NCBI RefSeq assembly: GCF_900197875.1
Contig: NZ_FZMO01000536.1
Coordinates: 17,207 to 81,206 of the forward strand
Source: Frankia canadensis
GTDB taxonomy: Bacteria > Actinomycetota > Actinomycetes > Frankiales > Frankiaceae
Direction: 5' to 3'
Length of the DNA stretch: 64,000 nucleotides
This document shows positions 30,626 to 39,164 of the stretch, in pieces. Within the stretch, counting starts at the first letter, position 1, and each line of letters opens with the position of its first letter. Position numbers and translations under genes: made by a program. The notes below the pieces were generated by a model that saw only the letters and a program-made list of their open reading frames with translations, ran no database searches and was not told the DNA's origin.

Positions 30626-31984
30626 TTGTTGGATCCCCTTTACCACCTTGCCGCGAACGCGATTGTCTTCTTCCATAAGGGATTCGCGCCGATCTTCGGC
30701 GACAACAGCTTCTTCGCCTGGGCGTTCTCGGTCGTCCTGCTCGTCGTCTGCGTGCGCGTGCTGATCTTCCCGCTGTTCGTCAAGCAGGTGAAGTCGCAGC
30801 GGACAATGCAGATGATGCAGCCCCGGATCAAGGAGATCCGGGAGAAGTACGGCCACGACAAGCCCCGCATGCAGCAGGAGATCATGGCCCTGCAGCGGGA
30901 GCACGGCAACCCGCTGCTCGGCTGTCTGCCGATCGTGCTGCAGATCCCGCTGTTCATCTCGCTGTTCCACGTCTTCACCCACCTGGCGCCGATGGCCGAG
31001 GGGCCGAACGGGAGCCTGGTCTGGCGGCCACGGGTGGGCCTGTCCGCCGACGAGGTGCAGCAGATCGCCTCGGCGAAGGTGTTCGGCATCTCGCTGGCGA
31101 GCTCCTTCCAGTCCAGCGACAAGCTGGTGAACTTCCTCGGCGTCAACGGCACGCACGTCAAGATCCTCGCGATCGTCCTGATCGTGCTGATGGGTCTCAC
31201 GACCTTCCTGACCCAGCGGCAGATCATGGCCCGGACCGGGCCGGTCGATCCGCAGCAGGCGATCGTGCAGAAGGTCCTGCTCTACGGTTCGCCGCTGATG
31301 CTCGCGATCTTCGGTTTCCGCTTCCCGATCGCGGTGCTGCTCTACTGGCTGACGACCAACCTGTGGAGCATGGGGCAGCAGTTCTTCGTCATCAAGAGGA
31401 TGCCGCCGGTGACGCCGTTGCCCGCGAACGGCCGGCTGCCCGGTGCCCGCACATCGTCCGACGGCGCGCCGGCGCCCGCCCGTCCCGCGCCCGGCGTCCG
31501 GGCCGGCGCGAAGTCGAAGAACCGCCCTCGCCCGGCGCCGGCGAACGCGCCGAGCCTGACCAAGTCGACCGGCGCGGCGGCCGGCGGCACCGCGAAGGGA
31601 AGCGCCAAGGCCCCGTCGACGGCACCGCCGGGAACCCGTTCCCGCAGCGGGAACGCCGCCGCCCGGGCGGGGAAGGGCACGGCCACCGCGGTCGCCGGCA
31701 CGGCCGCGGACGATGCCGGCAGCGCGGCGCCCGCGGCCTCCGACGCCACGGCGCCGACGGCGACCTCGGACGGCTCCGGCACCGGCCGGAAGAAGAACGC
31801 CCCTGGCAAGCCCGTCACACGAGCCGCGGACAACGGCGCGGAGACCCCCTCCGACGGCACCAGGACCGGCGGTGACGGCGCGCCTCGCCCCACCCCCGTG
31901 CCCGCTGGCGCCCGTCGTCAGGTCGGCGGTTCCCGACCGGCCAAACGTCGCGGCAAGGGCAAACGACCCGGCGGGCGGCGTTGA
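30626..31984 (+). CDS. yidC: Membrane protein insertase YidC
   Basis: The 452-residue product starts at TTG 30626 (two TTG codons in a row) with GAGGAG overlapping the yidD stop. It has five membrane helices: the first around NSFFAWAFSVVLLVVCVRVL, then a cytoplasmic hairpin (RTMQMMQPRIKEIREKYGHD), PLLGCLPIVLQIPLFISLFH, and C-terminal helices to IAVLLYWLTTNLWSMGQQFF. The conserved hydrophilic-groove Arg lies in FVKQVKSQRTM-adjacent sequence, before the cytoplasmic loop. It inserts proteins with or without Sec. The last about 160 residues are Lys/Ala/Pro-rich and probably ribosome-facing and disordered. Confidence 0.96.
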   Translation: MLDPLYHLAANAIVFFHKGFAPIFGDNSFFAWAFSVVLLVVCVRVLIFPLFVKQVKSQRTMQMMQPRIKEIREKYGHDKPRMQQEIMALQREHGNPLLGCLPIVLQIPLFISLFHVFTHLAPMAEGPNGSLVWRPRVGLSADEVQQIASAKVFGISLASSFQSSDKLVNFLGVNGTHVKILAIVLIVLMGLTTFLTQRQIMARTGPVDPQQAIVQKVLLYGSPLMLAIFGFRFPIAVLLYWLTTNLWSMGQQFFVIKRMPPVTPLPANGRLPGARTSSDGAPAPARPAPGVRAGAKSKNRPRPAPANAPSLTKSTGAAAGGTAKGSAKAPSTAPPGTRSRSGNAAARAGKGTATAVAGTAADDAGSAAPAASDATAPTATSDGSGTGRKKNAPGKPVTRAADNGAETPSDGTRTGGDGAPRPTPVPAGARRQVGGSRPAKRRGKGKRPGGRR

Positions 31985-31988
31985 CCTG

Positions 31989-32024
31989 GCCGGTGAGCCC
32001 GGACCGGCACCCGGGCTCGCCGGC
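31989..32024 (+). terminator. Hairpin after yidC
   Basis: A 14-bp stem with one G-T wobble, GCCGGTGAGCCCGG-type sequence at 31989-32002, pairs with 32011-32024 across an 8-nt loop, five bases after the yidC stop. Because jag follows on the same strand it may attenuate rather than end transcription. Confidence 0.6.
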
Positions 32025-32101
32025 GACCCCGATTTCGTCACCGTGCGGGGGCATCCCGTAATGTCGGCACCGCCGCCCCCTGTTCCCCTGGAGAAGCGCT
32101 G

Positions 32102-32656
32102 ATGACCGGTTCGGCACCTGACCTGGCTGTGGATGGAGCCGGAGTCACCGACGAGCAGACCTCGACCGAGGGCGGGCCCAGCCCGCAGGAGCGGCGGATC
32201 GCCGACCTCGAGCAGGAGGGCGAGATCGCCGCCGACTACATCGAGGGCCTGCTCGACATCATCGACATGGATGGTGACCTCGACCTCGACGTGGAGAGCG
32301 GCCGGGCCGTCGTCGCCGTGGTGGGTGACGGGCTGGACAAGCTGATCGGGACCGGTGGCGAGACCCTCGAGGCGCTGCAGGAGCTGACCAGGCTCGCCGT
32401 CCTGCAGCGGACCGGCGCGCGCAGCCGGCTCATGCTCGACGTCGGCGGCCACCGGGCGCGCCGCCGCATCGAGCTGCGCACCACGGCGACCACCGCGGCG
32501 ACGAAGGCGCTGGAGCAGGGCGCGCCGGTGCGGCTCACCCCGATGACGCCGTTCGAGCGCAAGGTCGTGCACGACGTCATCGCCGAGATCGACGGCGTCC
32601 ACAGCGAGTCGGAGGGCGAGGAGCCCAGCCGGCGGGTCGTCATCCTGCTCGGCTGA
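32102..32656 (+). CDS. jag: Jag / KhpB RNA-binding protein (KH-R3H)
   Basis: The 184-residue product has an acidic N-terminus, a KH-like domain (LLDIIDMDGDLDLDVESGRA, VVGDGLDKLIGTGGETLEAL) and a C-terminal R3H domain (TPMTPFERKVVHDVIAEIDG, ESEGEEPSRRVVI). KhpB partners with KhpA in other bacteria and binds many RNAs, affecting division and envelope synthesis. The usual N-terminal Jag_N domain is missing, as in other actinobacteria. GGAGAAGCG precedes ATG 32102. Confidence 0.92.
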   Translation: MTGSAPDLAVDGAGVTDEQTSTEGGPSPQERRIADLEQEGEIAADYIEGLLDIIDMDGDLDLDVESGRAVVAVVGDGLDKLIGTGGETLEALQELTRLAVLQRTGARSRLMLDVGGHRARRRIELRTTATTAATKALEQGAPVRLTPMTPFERKVVHDVIAEIDGVHSESEGEEPSRRVVILLG

Positions 32657-32703
32657 CGCCGCCGCCACGGCTGTCCGGGCCGCGGGTGATCGGGGGAACT
32701 GCG

Positions 32704-34899
32704 ATGTCGCCTGCGGATGCCCGCCGGCGGGGGCGTGTCACGGTGCTGGCCGCGGTCACCGCCGCGGCGGTGCTGACCGGGGTGCTCGTCGCCCTGCGCG
32801 CCTACCTGGGGCGGCCCTTCTGGTATGACGAGATCTGGCGTGCCCACTTCGTCAGCGAGCCATTGCGGTCGTCATGGTCCGAACTGACCGTCGCCAACAC
32901 GCCGTCCGCGTTTGGCTGGCTGGCGCTCACCCGGGTGAGCGGCGAGGTGTTCGGCTGGCACAGCTGGTCGCTGCGGCTACCCGGGTTCGTCGCGGTGCCC
33001 CTGCTCGGCGCCGCGATCGTGGTGCTCGCCCGCCGGTTCACCGGCCTGGTCGCGGCGGGGTTCGCGGCCTGCTGGCTGTGCCTGAACTCGACGTTCCTCG
33101 ACCTCGCGACGCAGCTCAAGCCGTACGCGATGGAGACCGCGGCGACCGTCGCCATCGTGCTGCTGTGGCTCCCGGGCCGGTCGGGCGTGCTCCCGGGCCG
33201 CTCGGACGAGCTGTCGGGTTCAGCGGAGGGGAAGCCGGGCCCGGCGTGCGGGCGGCGGCTCGAGCGCGGCCGCCTGCTGCGGCGGACGGCTGCCGGCGTG
33301 CTGGGGCTGCTCGCTGTCCCCGGCGTCTTCGTGATTGTCCCGTTGGCGGTGGTGGACGTCTGGCGCGGACCGGCGCGGCGGTGGCGGTTCGTCGAGGGGC
33401 TGCCGGCGCTGGTCCTCGCCGCGGCGCACACGGTCGTCTTCGTCGCCCACCAGTCCAGCCAGCGCCACGGGGACTACTGGGACCGGCAGTTCCTCGCGGG
33501 CCGCGGTCCGCTGGACGCGGTGCGCTTCGTCGCTGACCAGGTTCGGCAGATCGTCACCGGCTCGCCGCCCGGCATCGATCGGTTCGACCCGAGCCTGCTC
33601 CACGGCACCGTCGTCGCCGGTCCGTTCGGCGCTCTGCCCGCCGTGCTGGCCGCGGTGATGGTCGTCGCGGCGGGGTTGGTGGGAACGGTGACGCTGGCGC
33701 GTCACCCGGACGGCCGGACGCTGCTCGCCGTGCTCGGCGGCGCCGAGCTGATGATGCTCACGGCGAGCGCCGCACGGTACTGGCCCTTCGGCCCGACCCG
33801 AACCAACCTCTTCGTGGTACCGATGATGGTCGTTGTGGTCGTGGTGGGTGCGGAGAGGGTCATTCGATGGCTGGTCGCCATGGCCGGTGGACGCTGGGCC
33901 GTCGCCGGGGCTGAGGTGGCCGCTGACGGCCCGAGGGCGGCTCCCCCTACCCTCGCCCCTCCGGGCATCGTGTCCGCAACGTCACTGTCGGCGCCGGTTT
34001 CGCTGGATGTTGCCGATGGTGATCGGTCAGACACCCAGGGAACGGGCGGCTCGCCGGCTTCGGCGCCCGCGGCGGGAGCGCTCGCGGGCGGGACGCGGGT
34101 GGGCGCGGCCACCAGGATGACGCGTGGGCGGGCCGGCGCCTCCACCGCGATGGCGGTTGTGGTGATCCTTGCGCTCTCCGGAAGCGCCGGCCTGCTTCTG
34201 GCCGCCACCACCTCCGGCAGCGGTTCGCTCTGGGACCACCGGGAACGCCTGCGCGGGCTTGACCTCCTGGTCGACGCGACGGTCGCCGCCCGGCAGGCGG
34301 CCCGTCCCGGGGACGTCGTCGCCGTCGGCGGGCGCCTGGCCCGTCCTGGCTGGCTGTACGCGATGGAGGCCAGCGACGACGGGCCGCGCGACCCGGCCGA
34401 CCTCCGGCCGGTCGACGTCCCCGTCACCGCTGTGCCCCGTCTGCCCGCCGCCGGGGCCGCGTCCACGCACCGCGGCGATCATGGCGGTCCGCGGAACACG
34501 GCGGTCGTCCCACAGCGGCCGGCTGGCCGGATCGGCGCGGTGGTCGATCTGCCGGCTCATCCCGCCGTCCAGGCGCGGTCCGCGGCCGATCCGCGGTCCG
34601 CCGCCAGATCGCAGGCTGTCGTCGGACATCGGGTGGCACGGGCGGACACGGTCTTCTTCGGCGGAGCCGAGCCGCCGCTGCTGCGTCAGCTCGCGGCCCG
34701 ATCGACGGCGCCGGGTGGGCTGCTCGTCTTCGTCTTCGACATCGAACGCTCCGGTCTGACCGGTCAGCTCGACGCGCTGCGCCGCGCCGGCTGGTGCCCC
34801 ACCCGCACCTGGACGTTCCGGCTCACCGGCACGCTCAGCCAGTACGACCGCTGTGGCGCGGTCTCCCCGCCTCGCCGCGCCCTGCGCGCCGAGAGCTGA
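32704..34899 (+). CDS. GT-C type membrane glycosyltransferase (putative)
   Basis: The 731-residue product starts at ATG 32704, with GGGGGAACTGC upstream. About ten hydrophobic segments are visible. The first external loop holds GRPFWYDEIWRAHFVSEPLR with the Asp-Glu pair typical of GT-C polyprenyl-phosphate-sugar transferases (PMT/ArnT/EmbC-like). Further landmarks are FLDLATQLKPYAMETAATVA and RYWPFGPTRTNLFVVPMMVV. Two long loops (about residues 160-200 and 400-480) are low complexity, and the C-terminal soluble domain is large. It should move a lipid-linked sugar to an external acceptor, perhaps a wall glycan or protein. It sits between jag and rsmG, which are adjacent in most actinobacteria, so it looks inserted into the operon. 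Confidence 0.75.
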   Translation: MSPADARRRGRVTVLAAVTAAAVLTGVLVALRAYLGRPFWYDEIWRAHFVSEPLRSSWSELTVANTPSAFGWLALTRVSGEVFGWHSWSLRLPGFVAVPLLGAAIVVLARRFTGLVAAGFAACWLCLNSTFLDLATQLKPYAMETAATVAIVLLWLPGRSGVLPGRSDELSGSAEGKPGPACGRRLERGRLLRRTAAGVLGLLAVPGVFVIVPLAVVDVWRGPARRWRFVEGLPALVLAAAHTVVFVAHQSSQRHGDYWDRQFLAGRGPLDAVRFVADQVRQIVTGSPPGIDRFDPSLLHGTVVAGPFGALPAVLAAVMVVAAGLVGTVTLARHPDGRTLLAVLGGAELMMLTASAARYWPFGPTRTNLFVVPMMVVVVVVGAERVIRWLVAMAGGRWAVAGAEVAADGPRAAPPTLAPPGIVSATSLSAPVSLDVADGDRSDTQGTGGSPASAPAAGALAGGTRVGAATRMTRGRAGASTAMAVVVILALSGSAGLLLAATTSGSGSLWDHRERLRGLDLLVDATVAARQAARPGDVVAVGGRLARPGWLYAMEASDDGPRDPADLRPVDVPVTAVPRLPAAGAASTHRGDHGGPRNTAVVPQRPAGRIGAVVDLPAHPAVQARSAADPRSAARSQAVVGHRVARADTVFFGGAEPPLLRQLAARSTAPGGLLVFVFDIERSGLTGQLDALRRAGWCPTRTWTFRLTGTLSQYDRCGAVSPPRRALRAES

Positions 34900-35286
34900 C
34901 TCGTCCCGGCGGGAGACCGACAGGGCAGGTGGCGTGAACTTGCCCCGATGTACCGGGGATGCTGGTCGGGTGCATGGTTCCTCGCCTCCGTCGCCGTCCC
35001 CAACGCCCCCTCAGGTAGCCGGGCTCCCCGCCGCCGCCCGCGTGGCCGTCCCCGCCGCGTCGCCGGTCGCGGTCCGGATCCCACCGCGACCGCCAGCCAC
35101 GCCATCGCCATCGCTGGCGCCTTCGCCTTCGGTATCGCCGCCGCCGCGGGTCGCGGGCCGGGCCTTCCCGGCACTGGCGGGCGATCCCGGACGATCACCG
35201 TGGACCCGGATGATCGGTGCTGGGGGAGCGGCGGCGGGACCACAGGAGGTGGCCGGCCCGGGCGGGCCGACCCGGGCAGGTGTGCG
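34900..35286. other. Spacer between the GT-C gene and rsmG
   Basis: These 387 bp hold no supported gene. The frame of rsmG remains open upstream to 34948 but encodes Arg/Pro/Ala-rich sequence without similarity. No clear terminator or promoter was found by eye. Confidence 0.45.
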
Positions 35287-36102
35287 ATGAGCGACGCCGA
35301 ACCGACCGAGGCCTCGATCCCGGAGTTGCCCGTGCCACCGGTGGCGGCGGAGCTGTTCGGGTCGCGACTTCCCGCCGCGGAGACCTACACGAGGCTGCTC
35401 GCCACCGTCGGCGTCGAACGGGGGCTGATCGGCCCGCGGGAGACCGGGCGGCTCTGGGAACGTCACGTGCTCAACTGCGCGGTGCTGGCCGAGGCGGTGC
35501 CGGACGGCGCGGACGTCGTCGACGTGGGCAGCGGCGCCGGCCTGCCGGGAATCCCGCTCGCTCTCGCCCGCCCGGACGTGCGGGTCGTGCTGGTTGAACC
35601 GATGGAGCGACGCTGCCGGTTTCTCCAGGAGGTCGTGGTCGCCCTGGGACTGGAGGACCAGGTTTCCGTTCAGCGCGGCCGCGCGCCGGATGCCGGAATA
35701 GGCCCGGACGGTCGTAGATTCGGGGTGGCCGTCGCACGCGCGGTCGCCCCGCTGGAGCGGCTGGGCGCAATCCTCCTTCCGATGCTGCAACCGGGTGGTG
35801 TCATGCTGGCGATGCGCGGTTCGCGGATCCTGGAGGAGTTGCAGGACGCGCGCGGCAGTCTCGGGACCCAGGGATGGCATCCGGTGGACGTCGTGGAGTG
35901 CGGAGAGGGCAGGGTGGACGAACCCACCCGGGTGCTCCGCGCCGTGCGCGCCACCGGGCTCACCCGGGCCGAGAGCAGGAAAGGGCGCGGCGACGGTGAG
36001 CGGCACGATGGCAGACAGGTCAGACGAACGGCGCGGGAATCACGGCGATCACGGGAGGTCGGTCGTGACCAGCCGACACGTGGGCAGTCTCGTTCCACGT
36101 GA
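35287..36102 (+). CDS. rsmG: 16S rRNA (guanine527-N7)-methyltransferase
   Basis: The 271-residue product methylates G527 of 16S rRNA; loss gives low-level streptomycin resistance in actinobacteria. Motifs are GLIGPRETGRLWERHVLNCA, motif I VVDVGSGAGLPGIPLALARP, VVLVEPMERRCRFLQEVVVA and VAVARAVAPLERLGAILLPM. ATG 35287 (MSDAEPTEASIPELPVPPVA) is a good start. The last about 40 residues are a basic extension (KGRGDGERHDGRQVRRTARE), and the gene overlaps parA by 38 bp. Confidence 0.95.
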   Translation: MSDAEPTEASIPELPVPPVAAELFGSRLPAAETYTRLLATVGVERGLIGPRETGRLWERHVLNCAVLAEAVPDGADVVDVGSGAGLPGIPLALARPDVRVVLVEPMERRCRFLQEVVVALGLEDQVSVQRGRAPDAGIGPDGRRFGVAVARAVAPLERLGAILLPMLQPGGVMLAMRGSRILEELQDARGSLGTQGWHPVDVVECGEGRVDEPTRVLRAVRATGLTRAESRKGRGDGERHDGRQVRRTARESRRSREVGRDQPTRGQSRST

Positions 36103-37060
36103 AACAGCGTTGGCGGGCCGGGACGGATCCGCCGGCGGGGGCTATCGGGGCTACGAGTCCGGCATTCCCCCGCTGGATCCACTCGACCGGTCGACCCCGA
36201 TCGGAGCGGCGGCGGCAGCAGCAGTGGAAGCCCTGGCGGCAGAACGACGACAACCATTCCCCCGGCCCACCCGGCGACGCATCATCTCCGTCGCCAACCA
36301 GAAGGGCGGCGTGGGCAAGACGACGACCACGGTCAACCTGGCCGCGGCCCTGGCCTCGAACGGCGTCCGGGTTCTCGTGATCGACCTCGACCCGCAGGGA
36401 AACGCCTCGACAGCGCTCGGGATCGACCACCATTCCGGCGTCCCGTCGATCTACGATGTGCTCCTCGGTAACCGGCCGCTCGACGAGGTCGTCGTCGCCT
36501 CGGGCGAGGCGCCGGCGCTGTACTGCGCACCCGCGACGATCGACCTCGCCGGCGCGGAGATCGAGCTGGTGTCGCTCGTCGCCCGGGAGAACCGGCTGCG
36601 CCGGGCGATCGCGAGCATGCAGCGGGAGGTCGACTACGTCTTCATCGACTGTCCCCCGTCGCTCGGGCTGCTGACCGTCAACGCCCTCGTCGCCGCCCGG
36701 GAGCTGCTCATCCCGATCCAGTGCGAGTACTACGCGCTGGAGGGGGTGGGGATGTTGCTGCGCAATGTGGAGCTCGTCCAGGCGCATCTGAACCAGGAGC
36801 TGCGCCTGTCGACGATCCTGCTCACCATGTACGACTCGCGCACGAGGCTTGCCGATCAGGTGGTTCAGGAGGTCAAGGAGCACTTCGGCGAGCGGGTACT
36901 CGGGACGACGATCCCCCGCAACGTCCGCCTGGCCGAGGCGCCGAGCTACGGGCAGTCCGCGCTCACCTACGACCCGACCTCGCGTGGGTCGCTGTCCTAT
37001 CTGGCCGCCGCGCGGGAGCTTGCCGAGCGTGGTTGGGAGCCGAACGGGGCGGCGCGGTGA
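36065..37060 (+). CDS. parA: Chromosome partitioning ATPase ParA (Soj)
   Basis: The 331-residue product starts at GTG 36065 with GGGAGG seven bases upstream; an upstream ATG at 36008 is possible but has weaker context. After an about 80-residue leader comes the deviant Walker A motif in [20 protein letters not shown], then [19 protein letters not shown] (switch I), [20 protein letters not shown] (Walker B) and [20 protein letters not shown]. ParA dimers on the nucleoid drive ParB-parS origin segregation. A parS site lies inside its own 5' coding sequence, and its stop overlaps the parB start (GTGA). Confidence 0.97.
   Translation: MTSRHVGSLVPRETALAGRDGSAGGGYRGYESGIPPLDPLDRSTPIGAAAAAAVEALAAERRQPFPRPTRRRIISVANQKGGVGKTTTTVNLAAALASNGVRVLVIDLDPQGNASTALGIDHHSGVPSIYDVLLGNRPLDEVVVASGEAPALYCAPATIDLAGAEIELVSLVARENRLRRAIASMQREVDYVFIDCPPSLGLLTVNALVAARELLIPIQCEYYALEGVGMLLRNVELVQAHLNQELRLSTILLTMYDSRTRLADQVVQEVKEHFGERVLGTTIPRNVRLAEAPSYGQSALTYDPTSRGSLSYLAAARELAERGWEPNGAAR
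36091..36106. promoter_or_regulatory. parS: parS site (variant) in the parA 5' end
   Basis: CGTTCCACGTGAAACA matches the consensus TGTTNCACGTGAAACA at 15 of 16 positions, with the CACGTG core intact. ParB binds such sites near the origin to nucleate the partition complex. Confidence 0.88.
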
Positions 37061-38106
37061 GCGCCCGCCGCAGCGGGCTGGGGCGCGGCCTCGGCGCGCT
37101 GATCCCGGTCGCTCCGCCTCCCCCGGACGAGCGGGACGGACCGGGCTCCAGCGCGGGCGACTTCGCCGACTACGGCGACTACGCGGACCACGGCAGTGGT
37201 CGCCGCACCCGTCCGGCCGTGGTCGATGACGGGCCGCTTCCGGTTCACGGCGCGACCTTCCGGGAGATCCCCGTCGACGCGATCGTCCCCAACGCACGCC
37301 AGCCGCGGACGAACTTCGACGAGGACGCGCTGGAGGAACTCGCCGCGAGTCTGCGGGAGGTCGGCCTGCTGCAGCCGATCGTGGTCCGATCGCTGGGGAC
37401 CGACCGGTACGAGCTGGTGATGGGCGAGCGTCGCTGGCGGGCCTGCCAGCTCGCCGAGCTGGACCGCGTTCCCGCGATCGTCCGGGAGACCGCCGACGAG
37501 GCGATGCTGCGCGACGCCCTGCTGGAGAACCTGCACCGCCAACAGCTCAACCCGCTGGAGGAGGCGGCCGCCTACGAGCAGCTCCTGCGGGACTTCGGGG
37601 CGACCCACGAGGAACTCGCCGGGCGCCTCGGCCGGTCCCGCTCGCACGTCACCAACACCATCCGCCTACTCGGACTGTCGCCCGCCGTGCAGCGCCGGGT
37701 GGCTGCCGGGGTGCTCTCGGCCGGGCATGCCCGGGCGCTGCTCTCCCTGCGCGATCCGCAGGCGCAGGATCGCCTGGCGACCCGCATCGTGGCCGAGGGG
37801 CTGTCCGTGCGGGCGGTCGAGGAGATCGTCGCGCTGGACGAGGAGGTGCCGCGCACCCGGGCGCCGCGCGGGCCGCGGGCCGCCTCGCCGGTCCTGGCCC
37901 GCTTCGCGGACCAGCTCTCGGACCAGTTCGAGACGCGGGTGAAGGTGGACATGGGTCGCAACAAGGGCCGGATCACCGTCGAGTTCGCCTCGATCGAGGA
38001 CCTCGAACGGATCGTCGCGGTGATGTCCCCCGCGACGGCGCACGGCGGCGCGGGAGCGGTCGACGGCCTCGGTGTCGTCGCCGCGGGCAGCGACGAGGTG
38101 GCGTAG
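37057..38106 (+). CDS. parB: Chromosome partitioning protein ParB (Spo0J)
   Basis: The 349-residue product is a CTP-dependent parS-binding clamp. It begins [20 protein letters not shown] (the ParA-stimulating basic tail). The CTPase/N-domain has [45 protein letters not shown] and [17 protein letters not shown]. The helix-turn-helix parS-reading domain is [20 protein letters not shown], followed by a C-terminal dimer domain ([20 protein letters not shown]). GTG 37057 overlaps parA by four bases. Confidence 0.97.
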   Translation: MSARRSGLGRGLGALIPVAPPPPDERDGPGSSAGDFADYGDYADHGSGRRTRPAVVDDGPLPVHGATFREIPVDAIVPNARQPRTNFDEDALEELAASLREVGLLQPIVVRSLGTDRYELVMGERRWRACQLAELDRVPAIVRETADEAMLRDALLENLHRQQLNPLEEAAAYEQLLRDFGATHEELAGRLGRSRSHVTNTIRLLGLSPAVQRRVAAGVLSAGHARALLSLRDPQAQDRLATRIVAEGLSVRAVEEIVALDEEVPRTRAPRGPRAASPVLARFADQLSDQFETRVKVDMGRNKGRITVEFASIEDLERIVAVMSPATAHGGAGAVDGLGVVAAGSDEVA

Positions 38107-38214
38107 ACCCGGCGGCAGATCGGTTGGCTTCGTCCCGCTGGCAGCAACGCCGGCGGGGCGGAAGTTCGAGGAACAGCCGCTTCGCCGGGGCCCCGCACCT
38201 GCGGCGAGCCGAGT

Positions 38215-38237
38215 CCTCCGCGTGACTGTCGCGGAGG
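38215..38237. terminator. Hairpin between convergent parB and GNAT genes
   Basis: CCTCCGCG (38215-38222) and CGCGGAGG (38230-38237) form an 8-bp stem with a 7-nt loop in the 140-bp space between the two 3' ends. It could serve both strands. Confidence 0.6.
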
Positions 38238-38246
38238 CCGGCGGAT

Positions 38247-38885
38247 CTACGCGGGGTTGCCGGCCTGTCCGACCTTGCGCAGGACGCCCTCCGGGGTCAT
38301 CGAACCGAGCAGGCGCTCGATCGCGACCTCGACGTCCTCCCGCCAGCTGACCGCGTTCTTCACCTCCAGCCGCAGCCGGGGCCAGCGGTGGTGCGGCCGC
38401 ACGGTCTTGAAGCCGACGGCGAGCAGGTAGTCGGCGGGCACCACGCAGCGGGCGTCCGAGTCCTGGTTGTCGCCGAAGGCCTCCACCGCCCGGAAGCCCC
38501 GCCGCAGGATCTCCTTGGTGACGGCCTGGGTGAGGATTCTTCCCAGGCCCTGACCGCGGAAGTCCTCCACGATCATCGCGGTCATCAGCAGGACCGCGTC
38601 CGGCGACACCGGGCTGGTGGGGAAGGCGATCGAGCGGGGGACGTAGGCCGGGGGCGCGAACATGACGAATCCGGCCGGCACGTCGTCGACGTAGGCGATC
38701 TTGCCGCAGCTGCCCCACTCGAGCAGTGCCGTGGAGACCCAGGACTCCTTCTCGAGGTCGGTGGCACCGGCCTCCTCCGCCCTGCTGCGCGCGACCGGAT
38801 CGAGCTCCCAGAACACGCATCGGCGGCATGGCAGCGGCAGGTCGTCGATGTTGTCCAGGGTGATGTTCGCGATGCTACGGCTCAT
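38247..38885 (-). CDS. GNAT-family N-acetyltransferase
   Basis: The 212-residue product starts at ATG 38885 (MSRSIANITLDNIDDLPLPC). The GNAT core is seen in DDVPAGFVMFAPPAYVPRSI, the acetyl-CoA pyrophosphate loop in MIVEDFRGQGLGRILTQAVT (R-x-x-G-x-G/A) and AVEAFGDNQDSDARCVVPAD. A CRRCVFWELDP segment near the N-terminus has a CxxC that might bind metal. By position it corresponds to mycobacterial Rv3916c next to parB. The acetyl acceptor is unknown. Confidence 0.85.
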   Translation of the reverse strand: MSRSIANITLDNIDDLPLPCRRCVFWELDPVARSRAEEAGATDLEKESWVSTALLEWGSCGKIAYVDDVPAGFVMFAPPAYVPRSIAFPTSPVSPDAVLLMTAMIVEDFRGQGLGRILTQAVTKEILRRGFRAVEAFGDNQDSDARCVVPADYLLAVGFKTVRPHHRWPRLRLEVKNAVSWREDVEVAIERLLGSMTPEGVLRKVGQAGNPA

Positions 38886-39003
38886 CGAGCGGGCACTCCC
38901 GTGGTCGGCCTTCCGGCCGCCACCCAACGTGGTCAGTGGGACGTCGGCCTTGTGGATTCAGCCTAGGCCGACCCGCCCGCATCCACGCCCGACCCACCGG
39001 ACC

Positions 39004-39019
39004 CGTTTCACGTGAAACC
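39004..39019. promoter_or_regulatory. parS: parS site (near-perfect) downstream of parB
   Basis: CGTTTCACGTGAAACC contains the full palindromic core GTTTCACGTGAAAC (39005-39018), the standard parS core. It lies in the spacer between the GNAT gene and the amidase gene, about 2.9 kb from the site in parA. Confidence 0.92.
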
Positions 39020-39164
39020 TCTCTCCTCCCTCCATCGGCTGACGGATCGAGAGCTGGGGTGGCCGAGGCGAGAGACGGGCGAGACCGGGGCGGGAGACGG
39101 GTGAAACCGGGGCGAGGGACGGGCGAAACCGGGGCGGGAGGCGGCCGGGACGGCGTGGATCAGA

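Noticed and set aside
29618..32668. 1016-codon minus-strand ORF opposite rnpA, yidD, yidC and jag
   Set aside because: Covers four certain genes on the other strand.
36008..36064. Earlier ATG start for ParA
   Set aside because: GTG 36065 has a better ribosome-binding site (GGGAGG); the earlier start cannot be fully excluded.
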